This document shows, one piece after another, positions 1 to 7,716 of a DNA stretch of 14,678 nucleotides (positions within the stretch are counted from its first letter, which is position 1; each line of letters opens with the position of its first letter). The stretch is from Bradyrhizobiaceae bacterium. Its GTDB lineage: Bacteria; Pseudomonadota; Alphaproteobacteria; Rhizobiales; Hyphomicrobiaceae. Location: NCBI GenBank assembly GCA_947475855.1, contig CANJPN010000100.1, positions 1 through 14,678 on the forward strand, read 5' to 3'. The notes beneath the pieces were generated by a model. It made no database searches and was not told where the DNA came from. It saw only the letters and a program-made list of their open reading frames with translations. The translations under genes and the position numbers were made by a program.

Positions 1-630
1 CTTGCCCAGGTCGGAATCGCCGAGGGCACGCTGTTCCGTGACGAGGGCTACCTTTTCTTCAGGCTCGGGTTGCTGATCGAGCGCGCCGACCAGACGAGCC
101 GCCTGCTGGATGTAAAGTTCGCACAGGCACCGGCAACCGCCACGTCGTCCGACCCCGCCGACGAATTCGTGTTCTGGTCGACGATCCTGCGTACGGCTGC
201 TGCTTATCAAGTTTACCACCGGCTGGAGCAGGGCCGCGTCGAGCCCGAGCGCGTCGCCCGCTTCCTGATCCTGAATCCTAGCCACCCCCGGTCGATCGGA
301 TACTGCGCCCGAGAGATCACTGACGCCTTGCAATTGCTGCGTTCTTCTTTCCGCTTGTCCGCCGCGAATCGGGGGCTGGAAGCCTGCGAGGTGATGATGG
401 AGGGCCTGCAGGCTGCGGGGCGCGACAAGAACCTCTCAGCGCGATTGCACCAGTTCAACGATTGGGTCCAGGCAACCTTGAGTTCACTCACTTCGGTGAT
501 CGATAGCGCATTCTTCAGGCCGACTGTGCCAGAGTTACCGAAGGATGCGTCCGGTGTCGTGCCGAACGAGGACGGCGCGCGCAAGTCCAAGCGCCGCCCG
601 AGCCAGAAGCAGAGCCAGCAGCAGTCGTAG
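1..630 (+). CDS. Alpha-E domain protein (DUF403/COG2307), 5'-truncated by window edge
   Basis: The reading frame is open from base 1 to the TAG at 628-630, so the true start lies outside the window. The first visible residues include EGTLFRDEGYLFFRLG followed by LIERADQTSRLLDVKF. This run of conserved acidic and arginine residues is the signature of the alpha-E (DUF403) helical domain. The family has no proven reaction. It is found beside circularly permuted ATP-grasp ligases and transglutaminases and is thought to act with them in peptide-bond chemistry; an ATP-grasp partner is probably just upstream, but this cannot be seen. The last 25 or so residues are a Lys/Arg/Gln/Ser-rich tail (ending QKQSQQQS) that looks disordered and lies beyond the usual domain. 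The stop is a tandem TAG-TGA in the same frame as the next gene, whose ATG is 39 nt downstream, which suggests one operon. An ATG-initiated reading within the window would wrongly drop the conserved N-terminal part. Confidence 0.88.
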   Translation, partial: LAQVGIAEGTLFRDEGYLFFRLGLLIERADQTSRLLDVKFAQAPATATSSDPADEFVFWSTILRTAAAYQVYHRLEQGRVEPERVARFLILNPSHPRSIGYCAREITDALQLLRSSFRLSAANRGLEACEVMMEGLQAAGRDKNLSARLHQFNDWVQATLSSLTSVIDSAFFRPTVPELPKDASGVVPNEDGARKSKRRPSQKQSQQQS

Positions 631-669
631 TGACGTGGCGGCCGAAATCGAATTGATCATGGTGACCGG

Positions 670-3600
670 ATGACCCTGCACGTCGCGCTGACGCACACCA
701 CCACTTACAAGTACGACCGCTTAGTGAGCTTGGCGCCACATACGATCAGGTTGCGGCCCGCTCCGCACAGCCGCACGCCTGTGCTGTCGTATTCACTGCG
801 CGTCACACCCAAAGACCATTTCCTGAACTGGCAACAGGACCCGTTCGGCAACTTCCTCGCCCGCGTGGTGCCGACGGCCAAGACACGCGAGCTTTCCGTT
901 ACCGTTGATCTCGTCGCCGACATGGCGGTGATCAACCCGTTCGATTTCTTCATCGAGGAAAGTGCGCAGAAGTGGCCGTTCACCTATGAACCGGGCCTCG
1001 CCGCCGAGCTGAAGCCCTACCTGGAGCCGACCGCCGGCGGGCCGCTGCTCGACCGCTACATGCGCGAAATGGACCGTATCGGCAACGGCGTCACGCTCGA
1101 CTTCATTTGCGATTTGAACCGTCTGTTGTCGACCCAGATCAAGTACCTCATTCGCATGGAGCCCGGCGTCCAGACGCCTGATGAGACGCTCGAGAATGGC
1201 TCCGGCTCGTGCCGCGACACGGGCTGGCTTCTCGTCCAGATCCTGCGCCGCCTTGGCGTCGCCGCTCGTTTTGTGTCCGGCTATCTGATCCAGTTGAAAC
1301 CCGATGTGAAACCCCTCGATGGCCCCGGCGGAACCGATGTGGACTTCACCGATCTTCATGCCTGGGCCGAGGCCTACGTCGAGGGCGCCGGCTGGATTGG
1401 TCTGGACCCGACGTCGGGCCTGCTAGCGGGGGAAGGCCATATCCCGCTTGCCGCGACGCCGAGCCCGTCGAGTGCTGCCCCGATCAGCGGCGCACACGAC
1501 AAGGCCGAGGTCACGTTCGACTTCTCGATGAAAGTGGTTCGTATCCGCGAGACGCCACGGGTCACGCAGCCCTACAGCGACGATCAATGGAAGGCGATCC
1601 TTGCGGCCGGTCACACCGTGGACGAGCGACTCCAGGACGGCGACGTGCGCCTCAGCATGGGGGGCGAGCCGACGTTCGTCGCGGTCGACGACATGGATGC
1701 CCCGGAGTGGAACAACGCAGCTGTCGGCCCGACCAAGCGGGTCTTTGCTGAGAACCTGGTGCGCCGCCTGCGCAACCGCTTCGGCAAGGGCGGCATGCTG
1801 CACTACGGCCAGGGCAAGTGGTATCCCGGCGAGCAGTTGCCGCGCTGGTCCTATTCTGTCTACTGGCGCGCCGACGGCGAGGCACTCTGGGAGAACGACG
1901 CCCTGATCGACCGCGAGGCCCCGCCCCGCAACATTACGATCGAGCAGGCCCAGCAATTCTCGTCGGCACTCTGCGCCAACCTAGGCCTGCCGACCGACAG
2001 CCCGATCGCTGCCTACGAGGACCCAGGGCACTTCGCGCTGGTCGAGCAGAAGTTGCCAATCGACGTCGAGCCAGGGTCCAATAAACTTGAAGATCCGCAG
2101 GAGCGTGCGCGTCTGGTCGCGGTTTTCGACCGGGGCCTGGGCAAACCAACCGGTTACGTGCTTCCCGTGCAGGCTTGGCAGACCCAGGATCGCGGCCGGC
2201 GCTGGGTCACCGAGCGCTGGGCGTTTCGGCGCGGCCGCCTCTATCTGCAACCAGGCGACTCACCGATCGGCTTTCGATTGCCGATTGGTTCGCTGCCGTA
2301 TCTGCCGCCGATCGACTATCCCAACGTCGAGGAAGCCGACCCTTTCTCGCCGCGCGAGCCTTTGCCGGACCGGGAGACCCTTCGTGAGCAGCGGCGCACG
2401 GTGACGTTGACGCCGCAGACCGAGGGGCGCCGCATCACCGACGAGTTGGTGGGCTCGGTTCGCACCGCACTCGCCGTGGAGCCACGCGAAGGCCACCTGT
2501 GCGTGTTCCTGCCCCCACTCGCCGATGCGGAGGACTACGCCGCGCTGTTGGCCGCGCTCGAGGAAACCGCGCGCACGACGGGCCAGACCGTCCGCCTGGA
2601 AGGCTATGCGCCACCGTATGATCCGCGCATCGGCGTGATCAAGGTGACGCCCGACCCCGGTGTGATCGAGGTCAATGTCCAGCCCGCGCAGACCTGGGAA
2701 GAACTGGTGGCAATCACCACCACGCTTTACGAGGATGCACGCCAGGTCCGGCTCGGGACCGAGAAGTTCATGCTTGACGGCCGGCACACCGGAACTGGAG
2801 GTGGCAACCACATCGTCATCGGCGGTATGCAGCCCGCGGACAGCCCGTTCTTGCGCCGCCCAGATCTGCTGGCCAGCGTCATAACATATTGGCAGCAGCA
2901 CCCGTCATTGTCCTATTTGTTTTGCGGCATGTTCATCGGCCCGACGAGCCAGGCGCCGCGTATCGACGAGGCCCGCCACGATAGCCTCTATGAGATGGAG
3001 TTGGCGCTCGAGCAAGCATTCGAGCGGGGAGCCCAAACACCGCCGTGGATCGTCGACCGCATCTTCCGTCACTTGCTGGTCGATAGTACCGGCAACACGC
3101 ATCGCGCCGAGATCTGCATCGACAAGCTCTATTCACCTGATGGCCCCACGGGCCGGCTCGGCCTAGTCGAGTTTCGATCCTTCGAGATGCCGCCGCATTC
3201 GCGCATGAGTCTCGCCCAACAGTTGCTCGTGCGTGCCCTCATCGCCTGGTTTTGGAAGGAGCCCTATCGCCGTCCGCTGATCCGCTGGGGCACAGCGCTG
3301 CACGATCGGTTCATGCTGCCGCACTTCGTGTGGAAAGATTTCTCGACCGTGATCGACGACTTGAAGCGCGCGGGATTCCCTGTCGAACTCGACTGGTTCG
3401 AGCCACACTTCGAGTTCCGCTTCCCCCGTTTCGGTGGGATGGACCACCAAGGCGTGAAGGTCGAGATCCGGCAGGCACTGGAACCCTGGCATGTGCTGGG
3501 CGAGGAGGGCGTTGTTGGAGGCACGGCTCGCTACGTCGATTCATCCCTCGAACGCGTACAGGTATGCGTCACGTCGGAAGGCCAGGACCGCTATGTCGTC

Positions 3601-3981
3601 ACCTGCAACGGTTTTCCCGTGCCAGTTGTCGAAACGGGCACTTTCGGCCAGACAGTGGGCGGCGTCCGCTATCGGGCATGGCAGCCGGCCTCATCGCTAC
3701 ATCCGACCATAGCATCGCACGTGCCTCTCACGTTTGACGTGATCGACACTTGGACGGGGCGCTCGATTGGCGGTTGCCGCTATCACGTGTCACATCCCGG
3801 CGGCCGCAGCTCCGAGACCTTCCCGGTAAACGCTTTCGAGGCCGAAGGTCGCCGCCTCTCACGGTTCGAGGAAAGGGGACATACTCCGGCAGCCGCGATG
3901 CCGAAACGGGTCGGAATCCACCCGGATTTCCCGTTTACCCTTGATCTGCGGCGGGTGTCGTCGCGGCAACCGCTGTGGTAG
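670..3981 (+). CDS. Transglutaminase-like protease fused to DUF2126 putative amidoligase
   Basis: This 1103-aa protein is full length for its family. Residues 1 to about 75 resemble the bacterial transglutaminase N-terminal beta domain (start MTLHVALTHTTTYKYD). Residues 160-250 are the transglutaminase core with the triad Cys181 (GSGSCRDTG), His230 (DLHAWAEAY) and Asp246 (GLDPTSG). From about residue 270 to the end is DUF2126, which Pfam describes as a putative amidoligase; a glycine-rich HTGTGGGNH motif is at 706-714 and an RLGLVEFRSFEMPPHSRMS block lies further on. Cytoplasmic location is likely, as there is no signal peptide. Bacterial members of this superfamily are generally thought to be peptidases or amidases and not cross-linkers. 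One polypeptide would thus pair amide cleavage with amide formation; this is prediction, and no substrate is known. The frame is closed upstream by TAG-TGA at 628-633, so ATG 670 is the first possible ATG. The Shine-Dalgarno sequence is weak, consistent with coupling to the upstream gene. Confidence 0.93.
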   Translation: MTLHVALTHTTTYKYDRLVSLAPHTIRLRPAPHSRTPVLSYSLRVTPKDHFLNWQQDPFGNFLARVVPTAKTRELSVTVDLVADMAVINPFDFFIEESAQKWPFTYEPGLAAELKPYLEPTAGGPLLDRYMREMDRIGNGVTLDFICDLNRLLSTQIKYLIRMEPGVQTPDETLENGSGSCRDTGWLLVQILRRLGVAARFVSGYLIQLKPDVKPLDGPGGTDVDFTDLHAWAEAYVEGAGWIGLDPTSGLLAGEGHIPLAATPSPSSAAPISGAHDKAEVTFDFSMKVVRIRETPRVTQPYSDDQWKAILAAGHTVDERLQDGDVRLSMGGEPTFVAVDDMDAPEWNNAAVGPTKRVFAENLVRRLRNRFGKGGMLHYGQGKWYPGEQLPRWSYSVYWRADGEALWENDALIDREAPPRNITIEQAQQFSSALCANLGLPTDSPIAAYEDPGHFALVEQKLPIDVEPGSNKLEDPQERARLVAVFDRGLGKPTGYVLPVQAWQTQDRGRRWVTERWAFRRGRLYLQPGDSPIGFRLPIGSLPYLPPIDYPNVEEADPFSPREPLPDRETLREQRRTVTLTPQTEGRRITDELVGSVRTALAVEPREGHLCVFLPPLADAEDYAALLAALEETARTTGQTVRLEGYAPPYDPRIGVIKVTPDPGVIEVNVQPAQTWEELVAITTTLYEDARQVRLGTEKFMLDGRHTGTGGGNHIVIGGMQPADSPFLRRPDLLASVITYWQQHPSLSYLFCGMFIGPTSQAPRIDEARHDSLYEMELALEQAFERGAQTPPWIVDRIFRHLLVDSTGNTHRAEICIDKLYSPDGPTGRLGLVEFRSFEMPPHSRMSLAQQLLVRALIAWFWKEPYRRPLIRWGTALHDRFMLPHFVWKDFSTVIDDLKRAGFPVELDWFEPHFEFRFPRFGGMDHQGVKVEIRQALEPWHVLGEEGVVGGTARYVDSSLERVQVCVTSEGQDRYVVTCNGFPVPVVETGTFGQTVGGVRYRAWQPASSLHPTIASHVPLTFDVIDTWTGRSIGGCRYHVSHPGGRSSETFPVNAFEAEGRRLSRFEERGHTPAAAMPKRVGIHPDFPFTLDLRRVSSRQPLW

Positions 3982-4124
3982 TGGGGCAACTTGTAACCCG
4001 CACGTGAAGGGGGACGGCTGGCGCGAGTCGGAACCGGGAGCTAGCCATAGAACTTCAGCGTGATCGGGGAGAGTTCGATCATTGAATGAAAGTGCGGGTG
4101 GAGCGAGGAGAGAACAACAACAGT

Positions 4125-6704
4125 ATGCCAGCCATTGCACCCCAAGCGCCGCCGGCCTCCATCACCGCAAGGTACGCGCGCACCAGTGCATACGACGAGC
4201 TGATCAGCCCTGACGGTTCTATCGCGCCCCACTGGCAGCCGATCCTTTCGGGTCTCGAAGCGCTGACCCACGAGCAGCGACTAGAGCGCATAAATCGTAT
4301 CAACACGCGCGTGCGCGAAACCGGCATCGCGCACGATCTGTTTGCGGATCCTTCGCGCAACGTGCAGCCGTGGCATCTCGACCTGATGCCGCTCGTGTTC
4401 ACGTCGGCGACGTGGGCAGGCATCGAGAAGGCTGTCGTACAACGCGCCCGCCTGCTGGAAGCGGTGCTCGGCGATCTCTACGGTCCCCAGCGGCTTATGC
4501 AGCGTGGGCTGATCCCGCCGCAGCTCGTGTTCAGCGATCCGGCGTTCCTGCGGGCCTGCCATGGCATCGAGCCCCCAGGCGGTCGCATTCAGTTTATTGC
4601 CGTCGATCTCACGCGCAGCAACGATGGTAGCTGGCGGGTCGTCGATACGCATGTCGAGACGCCTGCCGGAATCGGCTACGCTCTCGCCAATCGCACGGTG
4701 CTGACCCATGTATCCGGCGACATCTTCGCAGCTTCTAAGGCTGTCCGCCTCGCACCGTACTTCCAGCAGATGCAGGATCAGCTCGCGCAGCGTATCAACC
4801 GTCCAGATCCCAGCATCGCGCTGCTGACGCCGGGCCCGCGCCATAACGATTTCTTCAGTCACGCTTATCTGGCCCGCTACCTCGGCTTCCTGCTGGTTGA
4901 AGGAGACGACCTCCGCGTCGAGAGCGGCCGCGTTTACTTGAAGACACTCGACGGATTGCAGCCGATCGACCTCGTCGTGCGCTGCGTGGCAGGCGCGCTG
5001 TCCGACGCTCTGGAACTCGATCCATCTGGCTTCCTCGGCCCGGTCGGTCTCGTCCAGGCCGTGCGCCAGCAGCCGAGCCTCGTCCTCAATGCGCTCGGCA
5101 CCGCAATCGCCGAGAACCGCGGCCTCGGCAGCATGCTGCCCCAACTCAGCAACGAGCTGCTCGGCGAGGACTTGCTTGTTCCCGACGTGACGAAGCGCTG
5201 GCTTGGCGATCCCGCGGTTCGCTCCAGCGTCATTCAAAATATCGAGCGTTACTTCATCCGCCGCGCTTACGAGCAGACCGCGCGCCCTGGTCGCGCCGCC
5301 CCCGGCCGCGACGCCAGCCAGATGACGGCCGCCGAGCGAGCGGCGTTGGTCGAGGACATCGAGATCAACGGCGCAGCACTCGTTGCCGAAGAGAAGACGA
5401 CGCTGGGCACGACACCATCCTACGGGCCCAATGGCCTCGAAGCCAAACCATTCGCCTTGCGCGTATTCGCCACCGCGGTATCCGGAGGCTTCGTCGTCAT
5501 GCCGGGCGGCCTCGCGATGACCGTCGACGCCGGCGCATCCATGGCGCTGACTGCCCCGGACGGCGCATCGCGCGACGTGTGGGTCATTAGCGACCACGCC
5601 CAACCCGCGTTCAAGAGTCTGTGGCGCCCGGCGATCGAGGCAGCCCAGATCCAGCGTGGCCCCCGCGAGATGCCGAGCCGCGCTGCCGACAACCTGTTCT
5701 GGCTCGGCCGTTACATCGAGCGCGCCGACTGGACGTTCCGCGTCCTGCGCAATTGCCTCAGCCGTATTGAAGAAGATAGCGGCCCCCGCCAGAACCTGCA
5801 GCTCGCGCGGATGGCGCTGCTCACCCTGCTCGACCGCGACAACGCCACGCCGGTAGCGGTGCCGCCCGATCTCGACGAGCCGCGCGTCATTGCGCATCTC
5901 GCCCGCATGCTGATGACCTCGACGGACCGCGTCTACGGGCTGCCGCAGACGCTGTCGCACATCCATCGCGTCGCGAGCCTCACCCGCGACCGCCTCTCGC
6001 TCGAAGCCTGGCGCACGCTCAATTCCTTCTATGTGGGCCGCCGTTGGCAACCCGATGCACTGCCACGCTCGATCGGCGAGGAACTCGATCTGATCGATGC
6101 CGGCCTCGGGGTGGTTGCGGCGTTCAACGGCCTCACACACGAGAACATGACGCGCAACTTCGGCTGGTCGTTCCTCGACATGGGACGCCGGACCTCGCGG
6201 GCGCTCAATCTCTCGCAGCTCCTGCTGTCGGCGTTCCGGCTGGCGCCGTCGACGGTGGTCGGCCCCGAGGACGATACCGGCCGGATGCTGTTCGTGCTGG
6301 AACTCGCCGACAGCTTCATCACCTATCGTTCGCGCTATCGCGTCAATCCCACGCTGGCGCTCGTGCTCGACCTGCTGATCGTCGACGAAACCAATCCGCG
6401 CAGCCTCGCCTTCCAGCTCGCCGCGCTGTCCAACCACATCGACACCCTGCCGCAGACCGGCAAGGGCCGCGGTCGCACCGAAGTGCAGCGGACTGCGCTC
6501 GCGATGTTGACCGACCTCCGGCTCGCCGATGTCCTGACGCTCGCCGAACAGGGACCGGACGGCCAGCGTCCCGCGCTCGTGTCGCTTCTCAGCCGGCAGG
6601 TCGAACGCATTCCGCAGTTGTCGGATGCCCTCACGAGGCGCTATTTCAGCGTTGTCGAGAAGGAACCGCGGTGGGTTCGGGCGAGGTCGCGGCAGGAGTC
6701 ATGA
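4125..6704 (+). CDS. Circularly permuted ATP-grasp / alpha-E fusion protein (DUF404-DUF407-DUF403)
   Basis: This is a two-domain protein of 859 aa counted from ATG 4125. The N-terminal ~500 residues are a circularly permuted type 2 ATP-grasp ligase, shown by the block LLTPGPRHNDFFSHAYLARY, the LVEGDDL segment after it, and NELLGEDLLVPDV with a WLGDP motif. The C-terminal part, from about residue 516 (MPSRAADNLFWLGRYIERAD), is an alpha-E domain like the partial gene at the window start. ATP-grasp enzymes of this class are predicted peptide or amide ligases acting with the adjoining transglutaminases. Where stand-alone relatives commonly read RRIDDDFLDPL, this one reads VVRCVAGALSDALEL, a divergence that seems typical of the fused subfamily but may affect metal or nucleotide binding. 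The start is uncertain: ATG 4086 is in frame 39 bp earlier with similar purine-rich sequence upstream, but its extra MKVRVERGENNNS does not look conserved. The end overlaps the next gene by ATGA (6701-6704), so translation is probably coupled. Confidence 0.92.
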   Translation: MPAIAPQAPPASITARYARTSAYDELISPDGSIAPHWQPILSGLEALTHEQRLERINRINTRVRETGIAHDLFADPSRNVQPWHLDLMPLVFTSATWAGIEKAVVQRARLLEAVLGDLYGPQRLMQRGLIPPQLVFSDPAFLRACHGIEPPGGRIQFIAVDLTRSNDGSWRVVDTHVETPAGIGYALANRTVLTHVSGDIFAASKAVRLAPYFQQMQDQLAQRINRPDPSIALLTPGPRHNDFFSHAYLARYLGFLLVEGDDLRVESGRVYLKTLDGLQPIDLVVRCVAGALSDALELDPSGFLGPVGLVQAVRQQPSLVLNALGTAIAENRGLGSMLPQLSNELLGEDLLVPDVTKRWLGDPAVRSSVIQNIERYFIRRAYEQTARPGRAAPGRDASQMTAAERAALVEDIEINGAALVAEEKTTLGTTPSYGPNGLEAKPFALRVFATAVSGGFVVMPGGLAMTVDAGASMALTAPDGASRDVWVISDHAQPAFKSLWRPAIEAAQIQRGPREMPSRAADNLFWLGRYIERADWTFRVLRNCLSRIEEDSGPRQNLQLARMALLTLLDRDNATPVAVPPDLDEPRVIAHLARMLMTSTDRVYGLPQTLSHIHRVASLTRDRLSLEAWRTLNSFYVGRRWQPDALPRSIGEELDLIDAGLGVVAAFNGLTHENMTRNFGWSFLDMGRRTSRALNLSQLLLSAFRLAPSTVVGPEDDTGRMLFVLELADSFITYRSRYRVNPTLALVLDLLIVDETNPRSLAFQLAALSNHIDTLPQTGKGRGRTEVQRTALAMLTDLRLADVLTLAEQGPDGQRPALVSLLSRQVERIPQLSDALTRRYFSVVEKEPRWVRARSRQES

Positions 6705-7576
6705 GGTTCGAGGTCAGTCACCGCACGACCTACAGCTATCGGCTGCCGGTCGCGCAATCCTATCATCTGGTCCACTTGCAGCCTCGCGCCTTCGCGCGGC
6801 AAGCCGTCGTTCACCACAGCTTGCTCATCGATCCGGCACCGGTCATCAGTACGAGCATTGTCGACTACTTCGGCAATGCCGCCACGCTGCTGCGCATCGA
6901 GGACGAGCACTCGGAACTGGTCGTCCACTCGCGCAGCACTATCGACGTGGCGGCCCCCGCTGCGATCGATCCGGCGGCGACGACCCCGTGGGAGGATGTC
7001 ACGTCGCGTGCGCACCTGCCAGATGGTGGTCTCGACGCCGGCGTGCTGCAGTTCGCATGCACATCGCGGCTGACACCGGCCTCGCGCGACGTCCGCGCAT
7101 TCGCTCGCGAGAGCTTTCCCGCGCGACGTCCCGTGCTCGACGGCGCGATGCATATGACGCGCCGCATGTTCGAGACCTTCAAGTTCGACTCGACCGCGAC
7201 CGATGTTTCCACGCCGATCGCGCGGGTGCTGGAAATTAGACGTGGCGTCTGCCAGGACTTCGCCCACCTGGCGATTGCGGCTCTGCGCACGCTCGGCGTT
7301 CCCGCGCGCTATGTCAGCGGCTATCTGCTGACACGGCCGCCGCCAGGACAGGTCAAGCTCAAGGGCGCGGATGCCTCTCATGCTTGGCTGTCGGTGTGGG
7401 CGCCCGAAACCGGCTGGGTTGATTTCGATCCGACCAACGGCATCATGCCGACGATGGAGCACATCACCGTCGCCTACGGCCGTGATTACGAAGACATCAG
7501 CCCGATCAGCGGCGTGCTGCTGGGCGGCGGCGACCAGCGCATGTCCATCGCTGTCGATGTCGAGCCTGTTGGCTGA
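6701..7576 (+). CDS. Transglutaminase family protein (predicted Cys protease/amidase)
   Basis: This 291-aa protein has the stand-alone architecture: a bacterial transglutaminase N-terminal domain (start MRFEVSHRTTYSYRLPVAQS) followed by the papain-like core. The catalytic residues are all visible: Cys184 in RRGVCQDFAHL, His227 in DASHAWLSVW and Asp243 in VDFDPTNG. No signal peptide is seen, so it is probably cytoplasmic. It is the partner conventionally found after ATP-grasp/alpha-E genes and is predicted to cleave or transfer the amide bonds those ligases form; the substrate is unknown. ATG 6701 overlaps the TGA of the upstream gene (ATGA), with a GGCAGGAG Shine-Dalgarno-like stretch just before it, which fixes the start and indicates translational coupling. 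It is the last gene of this + strand cluster and is followed by inverted repeats and a convergent gene. It lacks the long C-terminal DUF2126 part of the larger paralogue at 670-3981. Confidence 0.93.
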   Translation: MRFEVSHRTTYSYRLPVAQSYHLVHLQPRAFARQAVVHHSLLIDPAPVISTSIVDYFGNAATLLRIEDEHSELVVHSRSTIDVAAPAAIDPAATTPWEDVTSRAHLPDGGLDAGVLQFACTSRLTPASRDVRAFARESFPARRPVLDGAMHMTRRMFETFKFDSTATDVSTPIARVLEIRRGVCQDFAHLAIAALRTLGVPARYVSGYLLTRPPPGQVKLKGADASHAWLSVWAPETGWVDFDPTNGIMPTMEHITVAYGRDYEDISPISGVLLGGGDQRMSIAVDVEPVG

Positions 7577-7608
7577 CGTCGAAGGCGCTCCTCGTTGATT
7601 TCGCTCAA

Positions 7609-7643
7609 ACCCGACGATCCCGTTCGTCGATAGCTCGTCGGGT
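7609..7643. terminator. Inverted repeat between convergent genes, candidate bidirectional terminator
   Basis: A perfect 9-bp inverted repeat, ACCCGACGA (7609-7617) and TCGTCGGGT (7635-7643), is separated by 17 bases, in the 140-bp gap between the converging transglutaminase and hydroxylase genes. There is no T-tract on either side, so it is not a textbook Rho-independent terminator. Its position supports a role in ending or stabilising one or both transcripts. Confidence 0.4.
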
Positions 7644-7686
7644 CGACATTGCTCGAGCTTGCATCGCCGTATCCGCTCTTGCCGTC

Positions 7687-7706
7687 ACACCGGAAAAGGC
7701 CGGTGT
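7687..7706. terminator. Short GC-rich hairpin at the end of the hydroxylase transcript
   Basis: A 7-bp stem, ACACCGG (7687-7693) with CCGGTGT (7700-7706), and a 6-nt AAAAGG loop lie 10 bases beyond the hydroxylase stop codon on the minus strand. The compact GC-rich stem fits a terminator hairpin, but no U-run follows it in either direction. It may act with the larger inverted repeat at 7609-7643. Confidence 0.4.
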
Positions 7707-7716
7707 CCAGATCACC

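Noticed and set aside
793..1359. Minus-strand open frame opposite the transglutaminase core
   Set aside because: It mirrors the catalytic region of the + strand gene and shows no family motifs of its own.
4281..6437. A 718-codon open frame on the minus strand opposite the ATP-grasp/alpha-E gene
   Set aside because: It is antisense to a well-supported gene in codon-biased high-GC DNA, where the opposite strand often stays open. Its translation is rich in His, Arg, Glu and Gln with no recognisable domain or ribosome-binding site.
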